Shown here: piece after piece, positions 23,201-37,239 of the stretch
Position numbering within the stretch: the first letter of the stretch is position 1
How the letters are laid out: every line of letters starts with the position of its first letter
Source: Xylocopa sonorina
Taxonomy: Eukaryota > Arthropoda > Insecta > Hymenoptera > Apidae
Reading direction: 5' to 3'
Assembly: GCF_050948175.1 (NCBI RefSeq)
Contig: NC_135195.1
Coordinates: 11,746,001 to 11,810,000, forward strand
DNA: 64,000 nt
Notes under the pieces: generated by a model
Told to the model about the DNA's origin: nothing
Database searches by the model: none
Seen by the model: only the letters and a program-made list of their open reading frames with translations
Translations under genes and position numbers: made by a program

Positions 23201-26200
23201 CCAATTCCCGCCGGAAAATATTGTCCACTATTTCTACTTCAGGATCTTCTTGCCTCTTCTTTTACCCTCGTCGGCTCGATACCAGCGACCGGGAGGGTTC
23301 ACCGTGCAACTTGTAAATGCGGCTGAAAATGCGGATGTACACAGCTTTCACGTGTAATGGTACTCCACGATAATAACTATGCTCAGTGGAAACGAACCCT
23401 ACCGTCCACCTAATGCACGCCGTTCTGCCTCCGTTCCGTTGTAACGTACATTTTTACGCGTTCGTTGGTAACGCCTATTGGAGCGAGAATAATTTATGAT
23501 TTGACCTACAATTTGTAACGTTGTTAATAGACGCTGTAATCGAGAGGAGAATTCTGCTGACTTTTTTCGGGAATTAACAATTTTTGCGAAACATGAATAA
23601 TAATTTTGTGAGAACTATTTGAAACAGTTTTAGGAAATCCACTGTGCGTTATCGATGTCGATAAATCCGTGATGGAAATTCAATTTTTTATTAAATGGAA
23701 ACGATGTAGTACGAGCGCATAAATAACGAGGACGTTTAATCACAAGTTTGGTAAAAATTTGTTCAAATTTATACGATTTCGCAGTATACCGTGACGCAGA
23801 TAGCGCGTGCATGATGTACGACGTGAACACTGTAGGGGACCAGGGACGATGTGGGAAATTTCTGGTCATTTAAATCCAAAGTTCCCCAAGTGGAACGTAA
23901 TACCGTGTCGAATCAATCGCTCAGAAGAGATAGCGCCGGTGAAGCGCCAACTTTTACTTTAAATTATGCGTGTCTACCGGAAGTTCCAGGATCGCGCTTC
24001 CATCGAGCGCAATTTCAAAACACTCACGCGTTTACGAACACGATCCGAGGGAAAAAGAATCAATCGCCTTCGATCCTTCCCTCGATACGTTCTCCAATAG
24101 ACTTGAACGTACACGTGGACGTTTCTCTGCGTATACCGGCCACCTCGAGGTGAGGCAGGGTATCTAACGTCGGTTAATCCGTTATAAAGTGGGCGAAGGA
24201 GGATTTTGTCACGAACTCGAGCTAAGAACTTCAATGGCAACTTGTTCTCCAAAGAAGTTTCTTTTACAGCAGAAGAGAGACATCAAAGTACCATTTCCGT
24301 GCGAAGAAGCAACGAAACAACATCGTGCGACTGCTATTAGAAGATTTTTAACACTTTCGCCACTGCTTGGCTTGGATTTGTACCGATGTCTCCGAGGAAT
24401 TTCAAGGAAATCGTCAAGAGTCGGAAAATGCTAGCTGATCACAATGTTCACCGCTTCCGAGGTACTAAATATTCATTCGGCGGGGCTGCTTTAAATTTTC
24501 AGATCAACTGGAACAAATTCTGCTTGCGAAGTAGTACGTCCAATGAATCAAGTTATAAGATCGAACGATTTCCGGACACTCGTCGCGGGGCGGAGACTCC
24601 GCGTACCTTTATCCGTTTCACGGTGCTCGATATTTGGCGCGCTGAGATAATACAGAACGGAAGAGCGGATTTCCGTTCGTTTTACACGAAATCAGTGGGA
24701 ATAAATCGCGTAAGGAAATCGCCAGATACAGAAGTTCGATTCCGCTCGAATGGCCTCATTTCTGGCAAGGATTTCGCTGATTTTATCTTGCAAACCGATT
24801 GCACTGCGTTTCACCGTCTATATCAACCCTTATAAATATCCACAGATAAAAAGACGCACTATATGGTTACACGTAATTAATGCGTACCGATAATACCCGC
24901 TGAAATGTTCGAATATCCACTTTTTTTACCTCTTACGCTTTGCCACTCCTCTTCGATAGCTGAATCCTTCGAGTTTCCCTTTATACTCGTCGTACGATTG
25001 ATTCTTGTTCATTCCTTACCGATTATCATCTGACTGTTGATTGGATTGTTCAATGGTGGTACGAACGCGGAGATTTCGAGATTTATGGGGATGAATTGAA
25101 ATTGTTATGGTAGCAATCTCCAGAATGGTCAGGTTGGAAGCTCTTAAAGCTTAATTGGATTCTGAAGGTAGTGGACGGGATTTCGTCGTGGCGATTCTCG
25201 AGATATCGATTCCAGCCCGTTTTATGGGCCGATGTCACGCGTAAAACATCGGAAAACACCGTTCCATCGTCTCGAGGTTGTTTGTTACTAGTTTATTACT
25301 GCATTTCCGTTAAACTGGTAACGTTTAAAACGTCGAACGCAACAGGAGAACATTTTTACTATACTTTTTGCGATTTTATAGAATATCGTGTGGCTCTAAT
25401 ACAGCAGAATTTTTCTTTCCTTGTTTCTTTCTTCTCTTTTTCAATTTTAAAACGCGCGAACAAGCGCTTCTCTCCTCGGAAAATCCATAGAATCTCCATA
25501 CGAAGCGAAACTCGCAAGTAGACGCTGCGCTAGTCCGCTCGCTTGTACAATTTTCAACGGTAGCCGGTTAACAATCTGAAATCCGCTCTCGAGAGCTCAG
25601 CAATCAAGCATATTGTCTCGCGTCTGGCTGCGCACTGAAGGGCAACATAATAAAAGACAGTGAAAACTGATTCGACCGAGCGTCTCCCCCGGGGATCGTA
25701 CAGTTCCGCTTCGATCATGTTGTCGTAGAATGTGTACAAGCCCCGTTCCTTCCTGTTATTCGATGCTGCTTCCTCTGCGCCATTTTCAGAGGTCCGCTTC
25801 GCTCTTATTTATGTATACGCACCGAAGACATCCAAGTTTCCCGACGAGAACGTTGCTGCAGATTGAACGGACTGCGTTCCATTGCAAGAATCCAATCCGT
25901 TTACAATCGATAGAAATGTTTCTTCGGGTTCTAATTGATTTTTCAAGCATCGCTGCGGGTTCGCATAATTTTCTGGGCATCGTTGAACGAGTCGTGGATA
26001 AAAAAATTTGCCACCTTCGGCTGTTTCTGAATTTCATCGGAAAATTGGGCAAGTCTGTAAGTTCGAGCGATCACGAGGTTCATCCGGTATTTAATCGCCT
26101 GAGAAACTGCAGTTCTCGCCAGTAACGATGGCGATCCAATAAGTTGTTATATTAAAGTAGGTTACATCGGTTTTTACGAGCGATGATAACGTAACATCCC

Positions 26201-29200
26201 GAGGACGTTTTCGTCTCCGCGTTGATACCCGACGGAATTTTCCACCTAACGAGGTGTCGGGAGATCTGGCGCTGATTCGATTTCCCGAAGAACTCTTCTC
26301 ATTCTTCGGCGAAATTCAATTTCGGCTCGGATCTCAGGTCCTGTCACGGAGCAACTTAGGCCGCGTTTAAACGGGAACGGCAGGCTAATTAAAAGGAACC
26401 CGGGATTTGCATTCCCTGATCAAACCGAACATCCTTCCGGCCTTTTTTCCCGCCGTGCGAATTCCACGGCGACGGCGCGCCGACATTCTTCCTTGATACT
26501 CGGACAGAAATGCATGGGAGATAAGTGGAATTAATGCGACGTGAAATTTTTCCAATTAGCGAATTCTTCGCTGCAACTTTTTTCAGGTCAAGATGACATC
26601 GAAAGTCCTCTGATCCTTTTAATCTCTTCAGAATGATTAATGGCATCCGGAAATCACTCGAACACTCCCACGTATCTTCTTATATATTCGTTTGGATATT
26701 GAAACAGCAACATCCCATTGCTAAGTATTCGAAATCAATTTTCAGTGAAAGCTTCGTCTACCCCTTGCGCATCCATTCGCCACCATCGATAGAAGAGTCA
26801 AGGAGAAAATAGAAATTAACGCGGAAACGTCGCTCGATCGCTCGATCTTAATTCATCGATGAGCGCTAGATGAGATAAGGAAAAATCGGGGGTGAAACGT
26901 TCCGCGGCGAAAGTAATCGCGACGATCGAGGCGAAGGGGGAAGACGAAGCAGCGATAGAAGAAGAAATAAAACGAAGCAGACGAGGACGAAGATGGCTCG
27001 TGCAGGCTGGTAAGTCGAAGGTGGATGGATCCTGTCGGGATTCAAGCTGATGCCATTCATCTTCGTCTCCCGAGCGAGCAACGAGCCGGTCTCGACCCTC
27101 CCTCCTCCTCAGGACACGCTCCTCTATCATGTTCACCAATACCTTGATCTGTTCGCTGTTTCGCTAGCCCGTACCGTGGTTCTTACGGCACCGACGCATG
27201 CCTCGTTTCGACTTATTTCAACCCCTATCCGCTGCTCCTCCAGCCCCTGCGCTCCTCAACTCTTTTTCTCTTCACCGTCTCGCCTCTTTATCAGCGGTTT
27301 TTGCACGCGAAACTTTCCGTTGATCAATGACGGGGCGAAAAGTTTTTGGCGCGTCGCGGGGTTGATAATTGAGTTGCGTACTCCGCCACGGTTCCGCCGC
27401 CGGCGCTGTTACCACGTCTGGGAGATTGAAAGATTAATATTGCAACCGGGGTTGGTGGGTCCCTGAATTTTGTAGCGGCACCGACGAAGGAGAGAGGAGC
27501 CTAGGCCACGGTGAATTTATTTTGATAAGAGTTTCTTCTTTCACGGTGTACGGCTTTTTTTTTCTCTCCCAAGTCTGCCAGGAGCCGGGGGGAGAGAGAT
27601 TGATTCGATGCAAGTAGGAGAGATTGATGAAGTTGATTAGAAAACCTCTGGGGTTTTACATATTAAGTCTATGGTATTACCTCGATGAGGTATCGGGAAC
27701 GGTGGCGAGAAAAACTGTCCGACCATCGCACGGTCAGGCTTGCGTTTACTTTTAGAATCACTCGGTAGGCTGCACGGAAAATACGTGACAATATTGAACT
27801 GGTTCTTTGTACGATGCGGTATCGCGGAGTCAATTATTCATACATGTCAATCTCGTGTACGTAAAAACACGCTAGAATGGTGTCGCGGAACTAAAGTCAA
27901 TATCGCCGATCTGTTCGCACGCTGTGCTGTACAAGCAAGAAACTAGTTCATTATTACTTCCTAGAACTTTTTTTACTGGCGTACTCGTTGTTAAGTCTCT
28001 TTATAGAATATTTCTCACAATTTTGCCTGCATTCAACGCTCTCGAAACTCCAAACGCATGTGCGCAGGAAATTCATAGTTTCAAATCGCCAGAGATGTTA
28101 AGATAACTCTTAATAATATATTATACTGCATCGCGAGGTTTAGCAGCAACTGTGACAAGAGCGATTCGAAGTTCGACTGCGAAGAGGAAAACATTCGAAC
28201 GCATATTCCAGCAGGTGGAATCAATCGTAAGTCGGCGGTGCCGGCTCTATCCGCGCCTTACTTCCGACGTAAACGAGATTCTTTTCCATGAGAGAGCCAT
28301 TAATCACGCGCGCGTCTACAATCGAGGTGATACATTCGAACGGGTCGGATTGATTCGATCCACGGGTTCGCGAGAGGTTTTCACTCGATCTCATTTGCCG
28401 GCGCAGTCGAGCATAACCCGCGACCCTAAACACTTTTCCAAGCCGATCCGGCTGCTTACGATCCAACTTCTCGAGGGCTTCGCCTAAGCGTTGCGCCTCG
28501 CCGTTCCGATCTTTGCGAGCGTTCGCGCCATCTTCTTCTCCCGCCGCGTCTTTCCCACGCTCTCTACCGCCGATAACCCCGTGCCATCGATTTTCTTCCC
28601 GTTAATCCGCTCGTCCCTCCATCCAGTCGTCTCTATCGGTCGTTCTCACACCGATCTTCTCGATAGCTTTGCTCCTTCCTGCGGGCCTCGTAAGCGTCGC
28701 TATGGAAAGCACGGGAAACGAGTGATAACGACTTCTCCCTTTCTATTACTTGCATCCAATACCGTGGCGCGTTTATTGTGCAATTCTTTATTACCAAATC
28801 TGATTGTACAAAACCGTAATTGCATAAGGATTTAATTCGAGTAATAAGAACAAAAGTTTGTAGGTAGACCGGATGTTTATCCGTAAATTTACGGGAATGA
28901 GTTCTGTGAATGGAGTCGGTGCAAACGAAATATTGCTGTACTAATTGGTTGCTAAAATGGTTGCGGAGGGTTCATTAAAATTACTAAAAATTCCAATTAT
29001 ATCAAGCATTTCCTTCGATTCATATTGATTTATGGCACCACCATATTCCGAGGCGCAATTAATAATTTAACTGGGTTATAACGGTGTTCCTCCAGTTTCA
29101 TCGACGGAAATGCCGCTTTAGAATTTATCACCGCTTCCCTTAACGCTGCCTCGATATCCTCGTTGTTTTGTCTTTAACCAGTAATTGTGCGGAAACTTGC

Positions 29201-31822
29201 TTTCGAAATTTTCGCGATAATTCCACCGACGCCTGGTGGATTTTCTTACTTTCGAAATCATCGCGTTAAATGGATGAACCGAGGTGGCGGAGGAAGAGAA
29301 ACCAGTGGAGCCACGAACTCGCAACAAGAACTGGAGAAGATTTAATTGCAGGCCTTCGCGATGGTCGACCACATATTTATAAACCATAAAAGCGTGCGAG
29401 AAACCGGCGAGAAAAGTTCGTCCCGCGATCGTGGCTGAGAGTTGGTCGAGTCGCTTCCGTTCGGACGAAATCGGACGGTGCGAAAGAAATTACAGGCCGC
29501 TGCCAAAGGTGTCTAGCTCGACTCGCGTGAGAGCGGGTGATCAATAGCGTTTGAAGATAAGATCTCATTTAAACCTTCTCTCAAAAACTCAGTTCCCTTC
29601 TCGAGCCACTCGTGACTTCGTACCGCTTCGTCATGATCTTTCTTCGTCGCGATTCAAGAGGCTCGTCGCTTTCGTCGCGTCAGTTTCCAGAACGTAGTTA
29701 ACAGATCTCTCGAAAATCAGAATTAATTCGTAATTAATAATTTTCACGTGACGCATCGAGAAAGCTATCCTCTACGAAGTGATTCGAAAACAGATGGTTT
29801 AAGTATCCTCGGTGCAATATTATTTTTGACAAATTGCGTATCGTTCCTGACTGGTCGTAGTCGAGATTGGAGTTCGGAATTGGACGCGAGCCGCTGTTTC
29901 GCGGGAATGGCCTTATCAGATCCCAACAGCTTAATACTCTATTACGTGGACAAAAGCAACGCGGTACGGCGGACAAGCTGTAACGAAGTCGACGCTTTTC
30001 AACGGGCTCCTTTAACGTTGACTCGAACTTCGTAGCGCCGCGCTGGGACACGCTGTAGACAATGCCGCGACCGACCGTCTGCTAACTGGTCTGAATGTAA
30101 TTGCGAGAAAATGACCGGGGGAACGCGGCGGCCGTGCTCCTTTTTCTGTACAAACCGACTGCATGCCTTGTTTCCCGCCGGAGAAAAGTGGTTTTAATTG
30201 TGATCAAAAGATTTAATGAATTCCAGCGCGGAAGCGTTTAGAACACAATGGTGGATAATTGATTCGGAGGTCTGTCTCGCAAGTTCCTGTTCCCTTCACT
30301 TTCGCCGTTGTCACGCGCAAACGTTGGCTAATTGTTTCCTATTAATTCGTCCATTTAACAGGAATTTTATTCGAGAGGGGAACTGAAAGATATAACACGA
30401 TCGTTCTTTCATGTTGTCAGCGTGGATCTCCTGGCGCGCGCAGCTTCCGCTTATTAGTCCCGGAAGACGGCCAGAATCGGATCGAATCGTCGACGCATCG
30501 GCATCGTATATTTCACCGGGGGTCTGAATTCATTTTCTAATGCAACGCCGCGCGGCTCCAATTTCGTCGAGTGATCGCGATTAAGCGCGATCATTTCTCA
30601 GCCGTAGTAATCCACGTTCCCCGAGAAGCCGAGCAGTTAGATCATTTTCCGCTAATACACGAACGATTTGTTCCCAAGGGGGAGGCGATAAAAGGCCGTT
30701 TCTCAAGCAACGCGGGACGCCCGCCGTTCGAGTCGACCGGATTCTTTCAAAGTGCAATCTTTTGCGCAAATGGGGACAAAATTGAAACGCTCGGAATAGA
30801 TGGGCCATCGTCTGACGCCCTTTAACGCACACCGACAATCGCGGACTCCCTCGCGTACCAACGATTTGTAATACCTTCGTACGATTCTCGTTTCATTACG
30901 CGAGTGCATTTAGCGCGATATGACTTTCATCTTTTTATCTTTTTCCTATGAACGCCGCTCCAATCGTAAAACTCAACGGAACTCCATCTACGTTGACGAG
31001 AGATCGCTACCATACCGCACGCAATCTAAAAAAAATACGGACAATTTCAGTTATGAATGTCTTTCTTACGACGCTATCACCGAAAGGGGATCTCGATCCC
31101 GTGTCTATCTAGCGAACGTCTGCCACGCGATCACCCGACGGCCCCACGGCTAAGAAATTGTCCTATCGTTACGGACAAACCCGTACGGGGCAGGGATATC
31201 GATGGAACGCCGCGTGTCTCGAATATCGTAGCAGCTACCGGCAGGCCAGCCAAGTATTTACGAGAGGACCCGCCGCGATCCGACGGTACTATCGATAACA
31301 CTTCGAGGGCTTTTGCCAAGGCACAGAAGTTTGCATGGCACGCTCCACGGGCCACGATGAAATAAGAGTCCCTGTTACCTTTTCGGCTTTGCCGCCGCGC
31401 AGTTCCGCTCGAGCATATCCGGCGAAACTGCATCAAGAAGTTCTCTGAGAGGCGGGCAGATATCCCTTTCCGTCCCCCTCCTCGCTCTGGACTGGAACTG
31501 TCCCTGGTGGACGCCACCCCAGCTATGGCCAGGGAGAAAAAGAACTCGCTCATTGCAACGTCGCGACTTCTTCGCCCACCCCCGACTGCGCTCTCGGACG
31601 CAACGCGAACGGCGGGGGTTGCTGCTGCTGCTGCTCCTTGACTCGACTGGGGGCGGCGTGGCCGTTGAATTTCAATGCAACGATGCGGAATCCATCCGAC
31701 AGTCAGTGTACTCGGCTGGATTTCCGTTTGCCCGTAACTTATCTATCGATCGTTGACTAGTCGACATCAAAGCCGAGGCTGTCTTACGAATATCGATGCC
31801 GAGACTTCTCTTTATATCAGCG

Positions 31823-31854
<32 letters not shown>
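31823..31854. repeat. (CT)n microsatellite
   Basis: TC/CT dinucleotides alternate perfectly for about 28 nt, then run into TTTC. It is a simple repeat with no other feature nearby. Confidence 0.9.
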
Positions 31855-31858
<4 letters not shown>

Positions 31859-32799
31859 ATATGTGGATGAGACGGAACCGGGTGTCCGGCGGTCCTTTGA
31901 ACGCGGCTAATGGTCTCTCGCATGTCAAAGTTTGATTTCGTGTTTGATCTATTTCGAGGATGCTAAACTCTGTTTATCCGAATCAGTTGCTCTCGTTAAC
32001 CCTCCGTAGTTTGACGGTTCGCAATTTTCTCTTTTACGTGATTTCAGCCCTCCCTGCTCCTCTTCTGTTGTTCTTCTTAGCGTCAATCACCCCGCGTGTA
32101 TTTCAGTAGCTCTGGCCGTGCAGGCGAATTAATTAAAGCGTCATGTTTCGGTGCTGCATCATCGAATGACAGTCTCGTTACGCGTTAACTTTTACATCGG
32201 TGTACACCATTTTCGGTACGGTTAGTTATAATGGCACTCTGGAAATAGCGTTCGCCCCGATCGCGAGGTACGAGTGCTCATTAACCTAGAAACGTCCAAA
32301 TAAATTTCCTGCGGTCCGAACTTAATTTGCCGATGACGCTCCTCGTTGGCCCGGCGATAAAAACGATTTTGATTAACTTCGTACCGTTATCCAATTCGGC
32401 GAGGTATATTAACAACAATATATTTTAACGAGAAACGTGGAGGTACGCGTTAACACGGGAGGCAAAATTCCTCGTCGTTCGAATTTCCATCGTTTCTGTG
32501 AATATCGGTGGCCGTCGTGGAAACATTCGAGAGAGCAAGCGCATAAAAAAGACGTAACAAACTTCCACGATCGATCGCTTGTTGTTCAATCGGGGGAACG
32601 GAAAACCGAATCTCCGAAAGATCGTGGTACACGCTCGAAATTGTAATTAACTGCCGGTTATCAACGAACGATAATCGTGCCTCTGCCAACAAACGGTAGC
32701 AACTTCGCAGCGAGTGTACGCTTTCATCAGGAAACTTTATCTCTCGCCAAGAGGCAAGGGGGAAAGTCGTTTCACGAGATAGCTGTGAAAGATACTTTG

Positions 32800-33330
32800 C
32801 GAAAAGAAGGCAAGAGGAAAAAACAGAAGATAGAATGAAGCAGCAGAGAAAGAAGGAGAAGAGGGGAGAGAAGAAGCGAAAGAGGAAAGAAGGGACTTCG
32901 CCGCTGTTTCTCGCGCGGGCTATCTTCTGTTGCCCCGTGAAGCGAGATCTCCGGCTGCCTAAGCGCGATAGTCTTGTTCGCCATTGAAAGGCGGTATTAA
33001 CCGAGATAGAACAAAACTACATACAGGCTGCCTGGAGGCAAAGGGGTGCCGCTGCCACGATTGCGTAGTAACAAGCGTCGCTTCCGCCTCCGGCTTCTTC
33101 TCGTCTCTGCACTGAAAAGTGGTTAAGCTGTCAAGGATGCAACCCCGGACCGTAACGTGGTCATGAAGCTTTGGCTTAATGTTGGGCACGCGCGAGGCAC
33201 CCGTATTTCGCGATTGTGTCTCACGAAGGAGGAGAGAACGACGGGAAGAAAAGAGAGAAGCGGCAAAAAAAGGCGTGGAAGAAGAAGGAGAAATAGGGGT
33301 AGGCAAGAGGGGTGAACGGGAGAACTGATG
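32800..33330. repeat. Two purine-rich (GA/GAA-type) tracts
   Basis: About 32800-32896 and 33228-33325 are almost entirely A and G on the plus strand, in irregular GAA, GGA and AGA units. Between them is ordinary sequence. They are imperfect simple-sequence DNA; the reverse strand reads as low-complexity Phe/Leu/Ser frames that are not genes. Confidence 0.6.
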
Positions 33331-33887
33331 TTCCGCTCGGATGAATAAACAAGGAATAAGCTTCATCCCGCGCATACGCTGTTACGTGAATTATCTTTTT
33401 CCCGCGACAAACACAGACTCCTATGAATCTCCAAGTATCTTGCAGGACAGAGGTAAAAATTGCGACGGCGAGAAGTTGCACCCTCTGTTCTCGAATGAAG
33501 ATGCTCGTTGCTCACCTGCGAGACAACCGCGATAATGAGTTTGCTGTTAGGCTGGGCGTGCTTGCATTATGAAACGGTCTTTCTTTTTAACGCTGCTCTT
33601 TTCCGCGCTCTAATCTGACCTTTGAAAACGATCATCTGGATATACATTTTTTTATAAAACCGTAGAAGCGAATTGAATGGGGATTTTTCTGTTCCTAGTA
33701 CGGTAAACGGACGTATAATGCAGTAATTGCGAGACGCGAGCGAATTAATCAGAAACGTTAAAAATTAATGTTGATAAATGTTGTATATTTAATATCGCTA
33801 CGTTTTTATTGCACATCCGACGTGCAGTGTACGCAGACGTACGCGGGCGAGCATTGAAACTTAAAACATATTAAACCGTAAATTTAT

Positions 33888-33925
33888 TTAAGCCAGCAAA
33901 TAGAAACGTTATATTGCTGGCTTTA
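33888..33925. repeat. Perfect 10-bp hairpin in A+T-rich DNA
   Basis: AAGCCAGCAA (33890-33899) and TTGCTGGCTT (33914-33923) are perfectly complementary around a 14-nt loop. The stem is too short for a canonical microRNA precursor, and flanking pairing is weak. Confidence 0.6.
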
Positions 33926-36900
33926 AAAATATTATGGAAAGAATCTCTATTTCGTTGAAGTGAACATTGAATCCCAGCGTATCAATATTTGCGCGAATTG
34001 TAATTAACACGTAGGTAAACATAAAGGAGAAGCATAAAAATTCCGAATCCATCGGTAAATACGCAACATTTGTTTACCGTAAGACAGATTAAAAGAAAGA
34101 TAGTACAAAATGATCAGCTTATTCAATCGAACGTATAAACTCGTTCCATATTTATCCCGATATAATATTAATACGCATATTATATTTTGTTATTAATAAT
34201 CAATCGAAATCGAATGAAATATTTGACTTCATCTGATGTCTCTTCATCGAAATCGGATAGAATTCGCGGATCGACGAGTCTACCAAAGTCAACAATGAAC
34301 AAAGTTTCGACTTCCCATCGATTAAAACCCACGAAGATACGGTGGCATTAAGAAGCACCGGATTTGCGTAATTACAGTCCAAGTTGAAGTTCGATCGATC
34401 GCTCATTCACGCCCTTTTCCGTCAGGTTCGCGGAACGTACGAGCGTCCGCACGCTTAGGCAAACGATAGCGTCCGCAGTGCGCGCCATAAAACCGGGGGT
34501 TTCCGTAAATCATCGCCAGCGCACCGTTGCTCTGGAGTTCGTTACGACTTCTAATCGATTCGATCGTGCTACGATATTACCTTTATCATATGGGCTCGCA
34601 GTTCACCCGGAATCCGTGCTTGTTCCGCGATTTACGACTTTATCTATCTTACGTGTACATTTCCCATGCGCCGGCCGCACTTAATATCCCCCGGAAATCG
34701 TTCGAACCACCGAGGCTCGGTTTACTTATTACGCGATTAAACGGCGCGCTCGTTTTTCGGGGGGGGGGACCAGGCGAATTTACAGTCACGAATCGCGCGG
34801 GCGTTAAGCCGGGCTTCCACTTATAAAGATCACCGGTGTCAGTAGCGGGCCAATTTAATGGAATCAATATCGATGGCCGTCATATTTTCGGTAACTGCCA
34901 ATATGGATTCAATGCGGCGCCAACTGCTACATAGATTCGGACACAAACCCCAATTACATTCTATAGAGCGTCGCGTTTCCGATTTCTATTTTCCATAGAG
35001 CTCGACGATCCCACGGATATAGGTTACCGTTCGTGCCTCTAAAAAATAACTGCTGTTTATTTCATCGAAGCGGCGATTAGCGGTGCCAGTCACGTGACGG
35101 CAATTGAATATCTCCATAGGCGAGAAAATTGGCGCCGATAATCTTGACACGGGAAAATCCAGCTTTATTCGAACGACGCGATGGTGCTCGCACACGGCGC
35201 GGCACCCGCGAACACGGATCGATTTTTCCTCGAACCTGCTAATATCGAGGCGGGGTAGGGAAATTTAATTTCGCACGCCCCCAGCGAAACGGTCCCGATG
35301 AAAGAGAAAATGTTCCAACGCTCTTGGTGATAGGGACCGGGGACGGGGATACGGAACAACCGTTCCGTACCGTGTAGAAATAACGCGAACAATTTTTCGA
35401 GAACGTCGAGAAAGAATTCCGCCGTTGCAGCCGGGGCCTTTCGAATTCATTTGCCGCTTAAAATTACGCGGGAAATCCGCGAGCGAGCTCGCCTTCGGAT
35501 TGGAAACCCATTCGCCGCGTGAGCCTGCGATAATTCGACAACCCCCATTGCCACGTGTTTCCGTGAACGCGCCTTTCATCGTTCGCCAGCGTCCGGAAAA
35601 AAAGAGTTCCACGCTCTCGCGCACACGCGTCGCCTGTTCATAAAATCGACACCTCTGCTAGCGTTTCGTTTCGTGCACGTTCGAGGCAGGAAAATGTTTA
35701 GATAAATACGATAGAGAGATGAAATGGTTCCGCTGCGTTTAGTTAGCGGACGCGACGTACCTGATGGAGGTTTGTTCGGACTTGACGAAGCATTCCGTGG
35801 GGTGTGTTCCTTGCGTGAGATTGAGTTCATTGTTTCGCAACGCGATTACGTACTTTAGATGTTTGCCAACGTACTCGAAAACTAATTTTTTCGAACAGCT
35901 ACAAGCGTCTGATTTATACGATATTCGAATGATCGCTGCAGCACACGGTTTAGGAAGAAACGGCGACAAAATGAATAGGAATGGTGCTTGTTCGTAAAAA
36001 GAAAGAAGCATCGCAACATAAATTAATTATTAGCTGGATGTTTTAGTATAAAAGTTGGTTACATCGAAAGTTTGTAACACGGAAAGTTTGTTATAGTGGC
36101 TCATTAAAGTTAACTGATCTCTATTGTACCGACTCTCTTGCTCCGCTTCTTAAGGAACGGAATTTCTATTAAGTCCAAGGGAATGCGATTCATTGTGTCC
36201 AGAAACGTTTCCATTGCAATGCCTGTTCGTAATTACGCTCCTTTCTCTTTCTCTCTCCCCCTCTGTTCCTCTCCTCATATTAATCTATTTCAGTATTTAA
36301 ACAAAAGTGGTTCGACCTTTCCTTCGCCTCTCTATAACACGTTGGCGGTTGCTCTCGACTCGATATTTATACACGAGAATGAAAGAGGAAGGCATCAAAC
36401 CAGGGAAGGAGAATAGCAAAAGAAATGAAAAATGACGGAAGTGGAGATAGCCAAGCAGATGAAACGATAATTCAACTCGCGATGGAGCGATATATTAACC
36501 AGGAAACGATGGATATTTATAGCCAGTGGCACAAAACCATTTATGCACGCAGTGTTATTATTCGATTCAACGTTTCATCCTGGATTTACATTGAGAGAAT
36601 GAATCATTAACGATGATTTTATCCGTTTTTGGTGCAGAAAACCGTGCATTATCAACGACGATGTCGACAAGGAATACCGGCGATATCGAATTAAAAACCC
36701 AGCGATTGTTTCAAACGCTAGAAATTCCAGACGAAAATAATCAACCGCAAGCTGTCTCGAACCAGAAATTCGTCTCGTGTTTCGCGTACTTCCCACCCTC
36801 GCCAACGAATTACACCATCGATCACCAGACTGACAAAACGCATCCTGCAATCTATTCCTTCGCCTGTTTCCACTTAACCGGATATTGCACGAGCGACGCT

Positions 36901-37239
36901 CGCGGAAAGAATCCGTCAGACGAAAAGGAAGCTAAGACGATACACCAAGACCGATTGAATTTCTAACATTGTCTCGCGATCCAAGTAGAAAATGTAGAGT
37001 AACATTTTGTCCTCTAATACAATACAATCAATATCATATCTCGTTGTACTTCTTGTTCCAACTGAATTAACGATCGAATCGAAGTAACGAGAGATTTAAA
37101 GTGTTGCGATGGCTGGAGAGTATGGGTACATAAATCTATGGAATAAGGATGGTAACGTCGCATCGATACCACGAGCAGGTGACGCCGTGTAGTTAGCATC
37201 GAAGGACGATCACACGGTGGCCAGGGTGTGCACAATTAC

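Larger units (their letters stand above)
20245..37239. other. 17 kb without a recognisable gene
   Basis: I see no exon I can defend. The longest open frames (24386-24835 +, 31131-31553 -, 25730-26125 +) lack domains, signal peptides and conserved motifs, and several overlap other frames. The stretch holds a CT microsatellite (31823), purine-rich tracts (32800-33330), a 10-bp hairpin (33890-33923) and a run of ten G (34759). If the exon at 20118 is real, much of this could be its first intron. Confidence 0.4.

Noticed and set aside
24386..24835. 149-codon ATG frame on the plus strand
   Set aside because: No motif, signal peptide, splice context or family resemblance. A frame of this length is expected by chance in 64 kb of this composition.
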